Source: Janthinobacterium sp. 64
GTDB taxonomy: Bacteria; Pseudomonadota; Gammaproteobacteria; Burkholderiales; Burkholderiaceae_D
Assembly (NCBI RefSeq): GCF_002813325.1
Contig: NZ_PHUG01000001.1
Coordinates: forward strand, 1,364,001 to 1,428,000
Length of the DNA stretch: 64,000 bases
Direction of reading: 5' to 3'
The notes beneath the pieces were generated by a model that did not search any database, was not told the origin of the DNA, and worked only from the letters and a program-made list of their open reading frames with translations. Of the stretch, positions 36,723 through 46,292 are shown one piece after another. Made by a program: the position numbers and the translations under genes. Each line of letters opens with the position of its first letter. The first letter of the stretch is position 1.

Positions 36723-37031
36723 GGTATCTCTATACGTAAGCGCCCGGATCCGTCCGAGCGACGTTGGCGCAATGCGTGCGCCTGCAACGATACTAACCCG
36801 GCTTCGCAAGAACTGGCAAGTGTGTAGTCTAGCCGTTACAATGCAGGCTGATCGAAAATGAGCGCACCGGTTGGTAACCCGGTAAGTGCCCGGCACAGTC
36901 CGGCATGCTCCCGCCCACGCGGACCCACGGCGCTGACCTCTGACTGTACCACCAGCCGGGGAGGTGTTCTGGTTCGTGCATTTTCCCGCCGCGCCATCCC
37001 TCCCCTGTTTTTTACTTTAGGAATGAGACGG
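36723..37031. promoter_or_regulatory. divergent intergenic region alaC / pentapeptide gene
   Basis: 309 bp with no credible gene. A -10-like TACAAT at 36837-36842 (plus strand) with a weak TGGCAA 17 bases upstream could serve the pentapeptide gene. The minus-strand promoter of alaC was not resolved. This gap carries no copy of the repeated element, unlike the gaps that lie 3' of minus-strand genes. Confidence 0.35.
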
Positions 37032-37715
37032 ATGGCAACACACGACACCGCAGTAACTGGCATGACCCTGGACCGGGCCGGCATGGAGCAGCAACTGGCG
37101 CAATCAGTGCATCACTTCATCGATTGCGGCTTCGACGGCGAAGACTTGTCGCGCCTCGATTTGCAAGGTTGCACGTTTGAACGCTGCACCTTTGCCGAAA
37201 CCAACTTGTTCGCCAGCAAACTGGCGCGCAGCACGTGGCGCCGCTGCCGCGCGGGCAGCGCCGATTTCGAGTCCGTCGATGCCGTCGATTCCACGTTCGA
37301 AGGCTGCGACCTGAACAACACGAAATGGCGGCGCGCCAAGCTGGCCTCGGTCACCTACCGCGGCTGCAAGCTGACGGGCGCCGCGTTCGAGGAAGTGGCC
37401 CACCTGGGCCTCACCTTCGAAGACAGCCTGCTGGTGGGCGCCGACCTGCGCGGCTTCTCGTTCCGCAAGGCGACATTAAAACAGCTCGATTTTTCCGACG
37501 CCTATCTGGCCGGCTGCGACTTCCGCGAAGCCGTCTTCGAAGGGGGCAGCTTGCGCAACGCCACCATCAAACTGGCAAAGTTCCAGGGCGCGGACTTGCG
37601 CGGCGCCGATATCGACGGTTTCAAATTGAGCGAAGCGGCGCAGCTGAAAGGCGCCGTCATTACGCATGCGCAGGCGGCCAACTTCATGCGGGCGCTCGAC
37701 CTGGTGGTGATTTGA
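37032..37715 (+). CDS. pentapeptide-repeat protein
   Basis: 227 residues from the ATG at 37032, with TAGGA nine bases upstream. From about residue 35 to 200 it is built of A(D/N)LXX-type five-residue repeats: LSRLDLQGCTFERCTFAETN, FEGCDLNNTKWRRAKLASV, LVGADLRGFSFRKATLKQLD, FQGADLRGADIDGFKL. Such chains form a right-handed quadrilateral beta helix. Some relatives mimic DNA and protect gyrase, but many have no known role, and nothing here singles out a gyrase function. It is soluble, without signal or membrane segments. Confidence 0.8.
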   Translation: MATHDTAVTGMTLDRAGMEQQLAQSVHHFIDCGFDGEDLSRLDLQGCTFERCTFAETNLFASKLARSTWRRCRAGSADFESVDAVDSTFEGCDLNNTKWRRAKLASVTYRGCKLTGAAFEEVAHLGLTFEDSLLVGADLRGFSFRKATLKQLDFSDAYLAGCDFREAVFEGGSLRNATIKLAKFQGADLRGADIDGFKLSEAAQLKGAVITHAQAANFMRALDLVVI

Positions 37716-37726
37716 TCTGAACAGAC

Positions 37727-37848
37727 AAAAAAAAAGCCCGCTACAGGAGCGGGCTGAATCTATTTCCTTGGAGGAGATAGAGGAGACAAGTGCATCTTGC
37801 GGCATCGCGGCATATCACGCCACTTTATATTCATGATGATAGAAATAG
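37727..37848 (-). ncRNA. candidate sRNA element, copy 5 of 6
   Basis: The leader TATTTCTATCATCATGAATA is close to consensus. The first hairpin is damaged (TGCCGC/GCCGCA, one C-C mismatch). The CU-rich segment is TTGTCTCCTCTATCTCCTCC, the second hairpin CTATCTCC/GGAAATAG, and the terminator has loop CCTGT and nine T. It fills the gap between two convergent genes: its poly-T end is 12 bp from the pentapeptide gene stop, and its 5' end 32 bp past the MFS stop. Confidence 0.68.
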
Positions 37849-37879
37849 CTATCAGTGATAATGAGCGGGCATCAGGGTT

Positions 37880-39094
37880 TCAAGCCGGGCGGCGCGCGGC
37901 CAGCGGCACAAATTCTGCCAGCCACACCAGCAGGGCCAGGCCCGGAAACGCCATGCCGGTCAGCAAGGTCGCTGGCCAGCCGTAGCTGGCGTACACCCAG
38001 GCGCCGATGGCCGAACCGGCCGCGCCGCCAGCGAAGAACAGCGCGAAATACAGGCCGTTCAGGCGGCCCCGCACTTCCGCGCCCAGGCTGAAGATGGCGC
38101 GCTGGCCCAGCACGAGATTGGCCGCCACGCCCATGTCGAGCACGATGGAAGCGAGCACCAGCAGCCCCAGCGCTACATGTTTCGATTCCGGCGCCAACAT
38201 CGGCAAGGCAAACGCGACGATGCCCAGCGCCAGCGCGGCGGCCGTGGCCGGCAAGGTGTGGCCCGCATCGGCCAGGCGGCCGGCGATGGGCGAGGCAATG
38301 GCACCGGCCATGCCCACCAGGGCAAAGATGGCGATGCCCGTTTGCGACAGGCCGAACGCGGGGCTGGCCAGCACCAGCGGCGTGACGGTCCAGAACAGGC
38401 TGAAGGCGCCAAACAGGCCCGCATGGTAGGCGGCGCGGCGGCGCAGCACGGGCGTGCCCAGCAGCAGATGCCACAGCGAGGCCATCAGGGCCGGATATTT
38501 CATGTTCGACACGGGCTGGCGTACGGGCAAGGCGCGGCGCAACACCAGCGCCAGCAGCAGCATCAGCACGGCGGCGCCGCCAAACACCACGTGCCAGCTG
38601 GCGTGCGCGGCTACCAATGACGCCACGGGGCGGGCCAGCATGATGCCCAGCAACAAGCCGCTGACCACCTTGCCCACCGTCTGGCCCCGCGTCGCTTCCT
38701 GCGACAGGTGGGCGGCAAACGGCACGATCACTTGCGCCGCCACGGAACCCAAGCCGATGGCCAGCGCGGCGGCCAGGAACACGATGGCGCCCGTGGAAAG
38801 GGCCGCCACCACGAGGGCCGTGGCCGTCACCAGCAGGGCCGTGACGATCAGGCGGCGGTTTTCCAGCAAGTCGCCCAAGGGCACGACAAACAGCAGGCCC
38901 AGGGTATAGCCGACTTGCGTCAGCGTGACGATCAGTCCGGCCGCCTTGGCCGACAAGCCCGTCGAGGCGCTGATGGGCCCGACGAGGGTTTGCGCGTAAT
39001 ACAGATTGGCCACGATCAGGCCGGAAGCGACGGCCAGCAGCAACACCATGGCGGGCGCAATGTCGTGGGGAGTAATAGATGAGGCCTTGTTCAT
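37880..39094 (-). CDS. MFS transporter
   Basis: 404 residues from the ATG at 39092-39094, with GAGGAAAC upstream. There are twelve predicted membrane helices, with MFS motif A-like LGDLLENRRLIVTALLVTAT after helix 2 and a related GRLADAGH in the second half. It resembles small-molecule efflux permeases (YnfM/YgaY-like DHA1 family) often paired with a LysR regulator. It is divergent from the LysR gene across 131 bp, so that regulator probably controls it. The substrate is unknown. Confidence 0.8.
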   Translation of the reverse strand: MNKASSITPHDIAPAMVLLLAVASGLIVANLYYAQTLVGPISASTGLSAKAAGLIVTLTQVGYTLGLLFVVPLGDLLENRRLIVTALLVTATALVVAALSTGAIVFLAAALAIGLGSVAAQVIVPFAAHLSQEATRGQTVGKVVSGLLLGIMLARPVASLVAAHASWHVVFGGAAVLMLLLALVLRRALPVRQPVSNMKYPALMASLWHLLLGTPVLRRRAAYHAGLFGAFSLFWTVTPLVLASPAFGLSQTGIAIFALVGMAGAIASPIAGRLADAGHTLPATAAALALGIVAFALPMLAPESKHVALGLLVLASIVLDMGVAANLVLGQRAIFSLGAEVRGRLNGLYFALFFAGGAAGSAIGAWVYASYGWPATLLTGMAFPGLALLVWLAEFVPLAARRPA

Positions 39095-39225
39095 GTTGTT
39101 TCCTCGGTTCGGTAGGGATGTGGCCATTCTAAGCAAAACCGGGCCAAAGATAATCAGCGCATAATCCGTCTATACTTTTCACATAAGATGGACAATAAGA
39201 TGAACAATTAACCGGAAGCTATCTC

Positions 39226-40152
39226 ATGGACAAGATCAAGGCCATGCAAACCTTCGTGCGCATCGTCGAAGCCAACAGTTTTTCCAAGGCGGCCGAGACA
39301 TTGAATTTGCCGCGCGCCGCGCTGACGGCCACCCTGCAAAAGCTGGAAGCCTACCTGGGCACGCAATTGCTGCAGCGAACCACGCGCCGTTTGTCCCTGA
39401 CGCCGGAAGGGGCCGAGTACTTTCGCCACTGCATCGATATTTTGAAAGCCGTCGACACGGCGGAACTGGCGTTTCGCGGCCCCGACGCGAAAAAACCGCG
39501 CGGCTTGCTGCGCATCAACCTGCCCAATACCGTGGGCCGGCGCCTGATCATTCCCCATATCGCGCAATTCCACGCCGCCTGGCCGGACGTGCAATTGCAG
39601 CTGAGCCTGACGGACCGCCTGGTCGACCTGACGCAGGAAGGCATCGATTGCGCCTTGCGCGTGGGCACTTTGCAAGATTCCGCCTTCATCGGCAAGCAAA
39701 TCGGCCTGATGCGCTTCGTCACGTGCGCCTCACCCGCCTACCTGGCGCAACATGGCACGCCGCACACCCTGGCCGATCTGGCAGTGCACCGGGGCATCAT
39801 GCATTACTCGGGCCGCACGGGACGCGCTTTCGACTGGGATTTTCAACAAAGCAAGGAGGTCGTGCGCGTGCAGATGGCCGGCCCCATCGCCGTCAACGAT
39901 GCGGACGCCAGCGTTGCCTGCGCCTTGCAGGGGCTGGGACTGGCGCAGGCGGCCATGTACCAGGTGCGCGAGTACCTCGACAGCGGCGCGCTGGTCGCCG
40001 TGCTGGCCGACCACCCGCCAACGCCCATGCCCATGTCACTACTGACGCCGCAAGGCCGGCTGTCCACACCCAAGCTGCAGGCGTTTGCCGGCTGGATCAC
40101 GGCCTTGCTGGCCGCCCAGTTCGACGTGCAACTGCCCACGCACAATATCTGA
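39226..40152 (+). CDS. LysR-family transcriptional regulator
   Basis: 308 residues. The N-terminal winged helix-turn-helix is MDKIKAMQTFVRIVEANSFS with AAETLNLPRAALTATLQKLE, followed by the type 2 periplasmic-binding-like effector domain (GLLRINLPNTVGRRLIIPHI; IDCALRVGTLQDSAFIGKQI). It belongs to the CrgA/DsdC-like group with short effector recognition. It is transcribed away from the MFS gene, the usual arrangement for a regulator and its target. The stop is 3 bp before the poly-A (minus-strand poly-T) end of copy 6. Confidence 0.88.
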   Translation: MDKIKAMQTFVRIVEANSFSKAAETLNLPRAALTATLQKLEAYLGTQLLQRTTRRLSLTPEGAEYFRHCIDILKAVDTAELAFRGPDAKKPRGLLRINLPNTVGRRLIIPHIAQFHAAWPDVQLQLSLTDRLVDLTQEGIDCALRVGTLQDSAFIGKQIGLMRFVTCASPAYLAQHGTPHTLADLAVHRGIMHYSGRTGRAFDWDFQQSKEVVRVQMAGPIAVNDADASVACALQGLGLAQAAMYQVREYLDSGALVAVLADHPPTPMPMSLLTPQGRLSTPKLQAFAGWITALLAAQFDVQLPTHNI

Positions 40153-40155
40153 GGC

Positions 40156-40278
40156 AAAAAAAAAGCCCGCTACGAGAGCGGGCTGAATCTATTTTCTTGG
40201 AGGAGAATAGAGGAGACAGATGAATTATGCTGCATCGCGGTATATCAATCCAATTGATTGTTGAAATGATAGAAATAC
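40156..40278 (-). ncRNA. candidate sRNA element, copy 6 of 6
   Basis: The leader is TATTTCTATCATTTCAACAA. The first hairpin is the weakest (ATACCGC/GCAGCAT, two mismatches). The CU-rich segment is CTGTCTCCTCTATTCTCCTC, the second hairpin CTATTCTC/GAAAATAG with loop CTCCAA (22 nt form, as in copy 3), and the terminator has loop CTCGT and nine T. It lies 73 bp past the prc stop on the same strand, with a separate 27 bp palindrome in between, and is convergent with the LysR gene. Confidence 0.68.
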
Positions 40279-40317
40279 GCGAAACCAATAACTACTGTTT
40301 ACCCCAAAGCAAAAGCT

Positions 40318-40344
40318 GGGGTCAGACCCGACGGGTCTGACCCC
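40318..40344. repeat. 27 bp REP-like palindrome after prc
   Basis: A perfect inverted repeat with 12-base arms GGGGTCAGACCC and GGGTCTGACCCC around GAC, starting 7 bp past the prc stop codon. There is no T-tract. Palindromes of the GGTCAGACC type look like dispersed REP-like units; only this copy is in the window. Confidence 0.6.
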
Positions 40345-40351
40345 GCATTCA

Positions 40352-42622
40352 TTACTTCGCTGTCGCCGCCACCGGTGTCGCCTTCACATCGGCAGCATAC
40401 GGCAAGACCTTGGATGCCAGGCGGGTGTCTGCCTTGATCAGCGCCACTTCGTCGGCCAGGATGCGCGCCGCTTCGTTCAGCAGCACGTCCTTGGCGCTCT
40501 TGGCAGCCGTTTCGGCATCGAGCTCGGCACTCAGCGCGCGCTCGTCACCCTGCAAGCCGTCGTCGGTGCGCAAGGCGCCCTTCACGGCGGCGATCTGCCT
40601 GGCCGTCTTGCTGGCCGCTTTCGCGCCTTTCAGCACGTCTTTCGGATCAGGAATCACCACCAGGTCGTCGGCAGGATTCGAAATTTGCGCGATCAGGCGT
40701 TTTTCACGCGCCTTGGCACGCGCTTCCTGGGCATCGCGCTCCTTGCGGCGCACGGTTTCATTGAGCGAAATCTGGTTTTCCTTGCGCTGCTTGACGACCA
40801 GAGCTATGTCATCGAGCAAGTACTGGAAATCCTTGTCCTTGGCCACGCGCGCTTCATGTTTCTTGTCCAGCAGCGGCACGATTTCTTTCAGGTCGCCAGT
40901 CGGGATGTAGGGCGCCGGCTTGATGGCCACCCATGGCAGGGCATTGTCATAGCTCGATTCGCCGAAGTTTTCCGTGTCCGACATGGCTGGCAGCTTGATG
41001 TCGGGGGTGACGCCGCGCAATTGCGTGGTGCCGCCATTGATGCGGAAGAATTGCGCGATGGTCATTTTCAGCTCGCCGAAACGGGCTTTCTCGCTGCCGC
41101 CGAAACGGTCGAGGTTGAACAAGGTCTGTACGGTACCCTTGCCGAAGCTGCCTTCGCCGATGATGACGCCGCGGCCATAGTCCTGCACGGCGGCGGCGAA
41201 AATTTCGGAGGCCGATGCGGAGCCGCGGTTGATCAGCACACCCATCGGACCATCCCAGGCCAGGCCCGCATTCGTATCGCTTTCCACGTCGACCTTGCCT
41301 TCGGCATTGCGCTGCATCACGACCGGGCCCTTGTCGATGAACAGGCCCGTCAGTTCGACGGCTTCGTTCAGCGAACCGCCGCCGTTGTTGCGCAAGTCGA
41401 TGAGGACGTTGTCGACCTTATCCTTCTTCAGCTCGGCCAGCAAACGGCTGACGTCGCGCGTGGCGCTTTTAAAATCTTTGTCGCCACGGCGGCGCGCTTC
41501 GAAATCCTGGTAGAAGGTCGGCAGCGAAATGACGCCGATGCGGCGCTTGGCGCCGTTTTCACGCACTTCGATGACCGATTTCTTCGCCGCCTGCTCTTCC
41601 ATGCTGATTTTCTTGCGCACCAGCGGCAACACCACGTGCTTGGCGTCCGGGCCGGCGTCGGCCGGCAGGATGTCGAGGCGCACCACGGAATCCTTGGCGC
41701 CGCGGATCAGCTGCACCACGTCGTCGATGCGCATGCCCAGCACTTCGGTGATGGGGCCGCTTTCGCCCTGCCCCACGCCGACGATGCGGTCGCCCACTTT
41801 CAGCTTGCCCGACAAGCCTGCCGGGCTGCCCGGCACAACTTCGCGCACCACCGTGTATTCATCGCGCGTCTGCAGCACGGCACCGATGCCTTCAAGCGAC
41901 AGGCGCATGGCGATGTCGAAGTTGTCCGAAGCGCGCGGGCCCAGGTAATTGGTGTGCGGTTCGATCGACATGGCGTAGGCGTTCATGAAGATCTGGAACA
42001 CGTCTTCGCTGTTGAGCTTGCGCGAACGGGTCGTGTAGCTTTCATAGCGCTTGTCCAGCGTTTCGCGGATGGCCTTGTCTTCCTTGCCCGCCAGTTTCAG
42101 GCGCAGCCAGTCATTCTTGACGCGCTTGCGCCACAGGTCGCGCACTTCTTCGTCGTTCTTCGGCCAGGCAGCCTTTTCGCGGTCGATCTGGTAGCTCTCG
42201 TCGGCGGCAAAGTCGAACTTGGTTTTGAGTAAGTCACGCGCATACGCCATGCGCTCGTCGAAACGCTGCTGGTACAGGTTGTAGATGGCGAACGGCGCCG
42301 TCAGGTCTTCGTTGATGATGGCATCGTCGAGCCTGGTGCGCAGCGGGGCGAAGCGGTCGATGTCGCCCTGCACGAAAAACAGTTTTTCCGCGTCCAGGGA
42401 CTTGAAATAGCGGTCGAAGATTTTCTCCGACATGGCGTCGTCGAGCGGCGTGGCCTTGTAATGGACGCGCGTCAGGACGCGCGATGCCCACAAGGCGGCC
42501 TGCGTTTGCTGGGCCAGCGGCTTCATGGTGAGCGGAGGAGCGGCGCTCTTGTCCGTCTGGGCTGCGCCAGCGTGGGCTGACAGGGCGAGCACCAGGGTGA
42601 CCAGCATCATTTGCTTCTTCAT
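40352..42622 (-). CDS. prc: tail-specific protease Prc (S41 family)
   Basis: 756 residues with a signal peptide (MLVTLVLALSAHAGAAQT). An N-terminal DUF3340-type helical region (residues about 40-230) is followed by a PDZ domain (EGIGAVLQTRDEYTVVREVV), the S41 core with catalytic Ser in NRGSASASEIFAAAVQDYGR and Lys 25 residues later in GSFGKGTVQ, and the long C-terminal domain of Prc. It cleaves periplasmic proteins with exposed nonpolar C-termini and affects peptidoglycan hydrolases. Length and motifs agree with E. coli Prc. Confidence 0.92.
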   Translation of the reverse strand: MKKQMMLVTLVLALSAHAGAAQTDKSAAPPLTMKPLAQQTQAALWASRVLTRVHYKATPLDDAMSEKIFDRYFKSLDAEKLFFVQGDIDRFAPLRTRLDDAIINEDLTAPFAIYNLYQQRFDERMAYARDLLKTKFDFAADESYQIDREKAAWPKNDEEVRDLWRKRVKNDWLRLKLAGKEDKAIRETLDKRYESYTTRSRKLNSEDVFQIFMNAYAMSIEPHTNYLGPRASDNFDIAMRLSLEGIGAVLQTRDEYTVVREVVPGSPAGLSGKLKVGDRIVGVGQGESGPITEVLGMRIDDVVQLIRGAKDSVVRLDILPADAGPDAKHVVLPLVRKKISMEEQAAKKSVIEVRENGAKRRIGVISLPTFYQDFEARRRGDKDFKSATRDVSRLLAELKKDKVDNVLIDLRNNGGGSLNEAVELTGLFIDKGPVVMQRNAEGKVDVESDTNAGLAWDGPMGVLINRGSASASEIFAAAVQDYGRGVIIGEGSFGKGTVQTLFNLDRFGGSEKARFGELKMTIAQFFRINGGTTQLRGVTPDIKLPAMSDTENFGESSYDNALPWVAIKPAPYIPTGDLKEIVPLLDKKHEARVAKDKDFQYLLDDIALVVKQRKENQISLNETVRRKERDAQEARAKAREKRLIAQISNPADDLVVIPDPKDVLKGAKAASKTARQIAAVKGALRTDDGLQGDERALSAELDAETAAKSAKDVLLNEAARILADEVALIKADTRLASKVLPYAADVKATPVAATAK

Positions 42623-43141
42623 CGGCTTCTCCGAAAATTAGTTGAATCAATTCCAGGCGGCGCAGCTATGCATGCGCCAGCCAGCAAGACAGTAAGGGGA
42701 ATACACGACTGGTCTGCATATTATTCTACAGGATACGGCCTGCACTCTCCCATGGAAGATCAGTTTCTTCCCGGAAGCTTAAACGCGGATTAAAGGCCGC
42801 GTCTCATTCATTACAAAGTGAAACATTCGTGACAAAAATCGCATCCCCTGCCAGCGACGAAGATCAACATGCCCCATTGAAATCAAAAAAGTCAATGGGA
42901 CAGTTTTACAATCCTTGATGCAAGCGATGTTTTTATGCGAAAAAATGATTCCTGCGGGAAACACTTAGTAACAAAAGGCAAGCAACATGCTATCATCGCG
43001 GCCTGAAATTTTGCTTGCACGCGCGCAGCTCCCAAGCGGACACGCCTGCGCTTCAAGCGCATCCCCCACCAGATCCCCTCCCCACGTGTCATGTCATGAC
43101 CAGGAATGGCCGAGCTGATTACCCTTTGCCAGACTCACACT
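42623..43141. promoter_or_regulatory. 519 bp divergent intergenic region prc / chemoreceptor
   Basis: No credible gene. An extended -10 (TGCTATCAT, hexamer at 42991-42996) on the plus strand, with GTAACA at 42968-42973 17 bases upstream, is a possible promoter for the chemoreceptor. The middle is AT-rich (42780-42980). I found no FliA-type TAAA-N15-GCCGATAA element for the chemoreceptor. Confidence 0.4.
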
Positions 43142-45112
43142 ATGCCTACAATTTCCTTCTCCCCCCGCCACTGTAGTGTCGGCGGCAAGATTACCGTTTT
43201 TACCGTTGCCCTCGTCAGCCTGATTCTCGCCAGCCTGACGACCTTGATCAGCATCCGCACCTCGACCGTACTGGAACAGCGCGCCGAAGCGGCCGTCACC
43301 AGCGAACTCAATAGCGTCATGACGACCACGCAAGTATTCCATACGGCCATGGTCAACGAGGCGGCCAGCTTCGCGCGGCTGTTCGCGGCCGAATTTCCCG
43401 GCCCATTCACAGTCGACGCGGGCGCCATGGTGGCCGTGGCCGGCAAGGCCACGCCGGCGCTGGCCAATGGTGGCAAGGTGCTCAACCTCGACACGGCCCT
43501 GGTCGACCGCTACACGGCGCAGACGGGCGTGATCGCCACCATTTTTGCTGCCAATGGCGATGAATTCGTGCGCATCAGCACCTCGCTGAAAAAACAGGAT
43601 GGCGAACGCGCCATCGGCACCCAGCTCGACCACAATCACCCCAGCTTTGCGCCGCTGCGCGCGGGCCAGCGCTTCGTCGGCATGGCCACCTTGTTTGGCA
43701 AGCAATACATCACGCAATATGACCCCGTGCGCGATGCGGGCGGCAAGGTGGTGGGCGTGCTGTTCATCGGCCTCGATATCAGCAAGAATCTGGCCATGCT
43801 GAAAGAGAAGATTCGCCAGGTCAAGATCGGCCAGACGGGCTATATCTATATCGTCGACACGGCCCCCGGCGCCAGTTACGGCCAGCTGGTGCTGCACCCG
43901 AACAGCGAAGGCAAGAGCGCGCTCGACTTCAAGGCCAGCGACGGGCGCCTGTTCATCCAGGACATGCTGGCGCAAAAAGACGGCACCATGCGCTACACGT
44001 GGACGGCACCCGGCGAAACGGCTGCCAGCGCGCGCGAAAAGCAGCTGTATTTCCGCCAGTTCAAGGATTGGCAATGGATCATCGCGGGCGGCACGTTCAC
44101 GGACGAGATCACCCTGGAAGCGCGCCAGATGCGCAAGCAGCTGGCCGTTTCCGGCTTCATCGCCCTGCTCGTCTTCGCCCTGCTGCTGTACTGGCTGGTG
44201 CGCACCCTCGTGTCGCGTCCGCTGGCCGCCGCCGAAACGGCCGCCGAGCAAATCGCCGCCGGCGACCTGACGGTGCACCTCGATACGACCAGGCTGGACG
44301 AAATCGGCCGCCTGCTGCGGGCCATGAACCGCATCAGCGACAACCTGTCGCAAGTGGTCGGCAACGTGCGCGGCAGCGCCGGGCAAATCGCCACGGCGTC
44401 CGGTGAAATCGCCAGCGGCAACCTGGACTTGTCGAGCCGCACGGAACAGCAAGCCAGTTCGCTGGAAGAAACGGCCGCCTCGATGGAAGAACTCAGTTCC
44501 ACCGTGCGCCAGAACGTCGATCACGCCCAGCAGGCAAGCCGGCTGGCGCGCGACTCGTCGACCCTGGCAGCGACAGGCGGCGCGGCCGTAGCGCAAGTGG
44601 CCAGCACCATGGACGCCATCCGCAGCTCATCAAGCAAGATCGCCGACATCATCGGCGTCATCGACGGCATCGCCTTCCAGACGAATATCCTGGCCTTGAA
44701 CGCGGCCGTGGAAGCGGCCAGGGCCGGCGAGCAGGGACGCGGCTTTGCCGTCGTCGCCACCGAGGTGCGCACCCTGGCGCAGCGCTCGACGGCAGCGGCG
44801 AAAGACATCAAGGACCTGATCCAGGCATCCGCCAGCACGGTCGACCTGGGCCACGCACAAGTGAGCCAGGCCAGCGCCACCATGGACACCGTGGTGGCCA
44901 GCGTGCAGCAAGTGAGCACCATCATGGCCGAGATCGCGCAGGCGAGCGACGAGCAGCGCAGCGGCATCGAGCAAGTCAACCAGGCCATCGCCCAGATGGA
45001 CCAGGTGACCCAGCAGAACGCGGCCCTGGTGGAAGAAGCGGCCGCGGCCGCCGACGCCCTGCAAGAGCAGGCGCATGAGCTGAACCAGGTGGTGGGCGTG
45101 TTCAAGCTGTAA
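43142..45112 (+). CDS. methyl-accepting chemotaxis protein, Cache sensor
   Basis: 656 residues from the ATG at 43142. Membrane helix 1 is at about residues 18-40, and a large periplasmic Cache_3-Cache_2-type sensor ([54 protein letters not shown]) reaches to about 333. Helix 2 spans about 335-355, followed by HAMP and the signalling coiled coil with the hairpin tip [20 protein letters not shown]. The C-terminus ends VVGVFKL and lacks a CheR-docking pentapeptide. Cache sensors bind small organic ligands; the ligand here is unknown. Confidence 0.9.
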   Translation: MPTISFSPRHCSVGGKITVFTVALVSLILASLTTLISIRTSTVLEQRAEAAVTSELNSVMTTTQVFHTAMVNEAASFARLFAAEFPGPFTVDAGAMVAVAGKATPALANGGKVLNLDTALVDRYTAQTGVIATIFAANGDEFVRISTSLKKQDGERAIGTQLDHNHPSFAPLRAGQRFVGMATLFGKQYITQYDPVRDAGGKVVGVLFIGLDISKNLAMLKEKIRQVKIGQTGYIYIVDTAPGASYGQLVLHPNSEGKSALDFKASDGRLFIQDMLAQKDGTMRYTWTAPGETAASAREKQLYFRQFKDWQWIIAGGTFTDEITLEARQMRKQLAVSGFIALLVFALLLYWLVRTLVSRPLAAAETAAEQIAAGDLTVHLDTTRLDEIGRLLRAMNRISDNLSQVVGNVRGSAGQIATASGEIASGNLDLSSRTEQQASSLEETAASMEELSSTVRQNVDHAQQASRLARDSSTLAATGGAAVAQVASTMDAIRSSSSKIADIIGVIDGIAFQTNILALNAAVEAARAGEQGRGFAVVATEVRTLAQRSTAAAKDIKDLIQASASTVDLGHAQVSQASATMDTVVASVQQVSTIMAEIAQASDEQRSGIEQVNQAIAQMDQVTQQNAALVEEAAAAADALQEQAHELNQVVGVFKL

Positions 45113-45163
45113 GAGCAATCCGGGTGCTAAGATGGGGACGAACCCACCTTGCCAGGAGACACG

Positions 45164-45436
45164 ATGCACGACGACTACGTTTTAATAGCCCGGCTGATGA
45201 TCCCCACGGATGCGCACGTCATCCGCGGCTGCCTGGCAGCGGCCGGCATCGACGTGCTGCTGACGGACGACCAGCACATGCAGGCCGACATGCTGCTGGC
45301 AGCCGCCATCGGCGGCGCCCGCGTCATGGTGCGTGAACACGATGTGGCGCGCGCCAATGAAATCCTGGCCGCCTTCGAGCGGGGCGATCTGGCGCTGGCG
45401 GACGATGCCGATGTGGGCGCGCCCGTCGCCGATTGA
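45164..45436 (+). CDS. DUF2007 putative signal-transducing protein
   Basis: 90 residues from the ATG at 45164, preceded by CCAGGAG. The DUF2007 pattern is clear: IARLMIPTDAHVIRGCLAAA, GIDVLLTDDQHM, GARVMVREHDVARANEILAA. Such small ferredoxin-like domains are found alone or fused to other domains, with no proven role. It lies 51 bp after the chemoreceptor and may share its transcript. It converges on tdk with 13 bp between stops. Confidence 0.75.
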   Translation: MHDDYVLIARLMIPTDAHVIRGCLAAAGIDVLLTDDQHMQADMLLAAAIGGARVMVREHDVARANEILAAFERGDLALADDADVGAPVAD

Positions 45437-45449
45437 TTTACGAGCAGAT

Positions 45450-45998
45450 TTACGCGTAGAAACAGCGCCCGCACGCCTGGCGGTAACTCTCGTTGCCGCC
45501 TATGCTGATCTGCTCGCCTTCCTTGATGCGGCGGCCCTGCTCATCCACGCGGATGTTCATCGTGGCCTTCTTGCCGCAGGTACAAATATTCTTCAACTCC
45601 TCGATATCGTCGGCCAGCGCCAGCAGATAGGCCGAGCCGGGGAACGGTTCGCCCTTGAAATCCGTGCGCAAGCCGTAGCAGATGACGGGCACGCCCTTCA
45701 CTTGCGCCAGCTGATGCAGTTGCTGCACCTGGGCCGTGCTGAGAAATTGCGCCTCGTCCACCAGCAAACAGGCCACCTGGGGAATATCGTCGAGGAAATT
45801 CGTGTCGGCGTGGAAGATGTCGACCTGGCGCTGCGGGCCCAGGCGCGAGGTGACCCGGCCCACGCCGTAGCGGCTGTCGATGGCGGCCGTGTACAGGCGC
45901 ACCTGCTGGCCCTGCTCTTCATAATTGTGCGCGACCTGCAACAAGGCCGTCGACTTGCCCGCGTTCATCGCGGAATACCGGAAATAAAGTTTTGCCAC
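45450..45998 (-). CDS. tdk: thymidine kinase (type II)
   Basis: 182 residues. P-loop is SAMNAGKST, followed by LLVDEAQFLSTAQVQQL, the base-recognition segment VICYGLRTDFKGEPFPGSAY and four zinc cysteines (CTCGKKA and CGRC near the end). It phosphorylates thymidine with ATP in the salvage pathway. Length and motifs are those of the bacterial tetrameric enzyme. Confidence 0.95.
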   Translation of the reverse strand: MAKLYFRYSAMNAGKSTALLQVAHNYEEQGQQVRLYTAAIDSRYGVGRVTSRLGPQRQVDIFHADTNFLDDIPQVACLLVDEAQFLSTAQVQQLHQLAQVKGVPVICYGLRTDFKGEPFPGSAYLLALADDIEELKNICTCGKKATMNIRVDEQGRRIKEGEQISIGGNESYRQACGRCFYA

Positions 45999-46292
45999 TG
46001 CCGCCTGCCCTGTCTGTCTGATTATTCTGGATACTGTTCAGCACCTTTTCGAGGCGTGATTATAAATCGCAATGGTGCGCTTGCGGCAGCTTAATAGTCG
46101 TGCCTTTGGCGCGGCAAGCGGGTAAAAAACGGCGCATACTCGCATCGCGAACCTTGCCGCCGATATGCGATGAGCGCATATGCAAGCATATAAACATTCG
46201 TTCGCCGCACTCGTCCACCCGCCTACACTGCGCGGCACGGAAGGCGGCTCGGGACACAATCCGGAGCCGTTGTTTCTCTGACAGGAGCCACC

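Noticed and set aside
30789..40278. The repeats as a CRISPR array or tandem repeat
   Set aside because: Units are kilobases apart with genes between, so there are no regular spacers.
30102..40288. A conserved small peptide (SSKEIDSARSRSGLFF-like) encoded in each repeat
   Set aside because: One-base length differences change the upstream frame between copies, starts and ribosome sites are not shared, and the end of the peptide is just the terminator stem translated.
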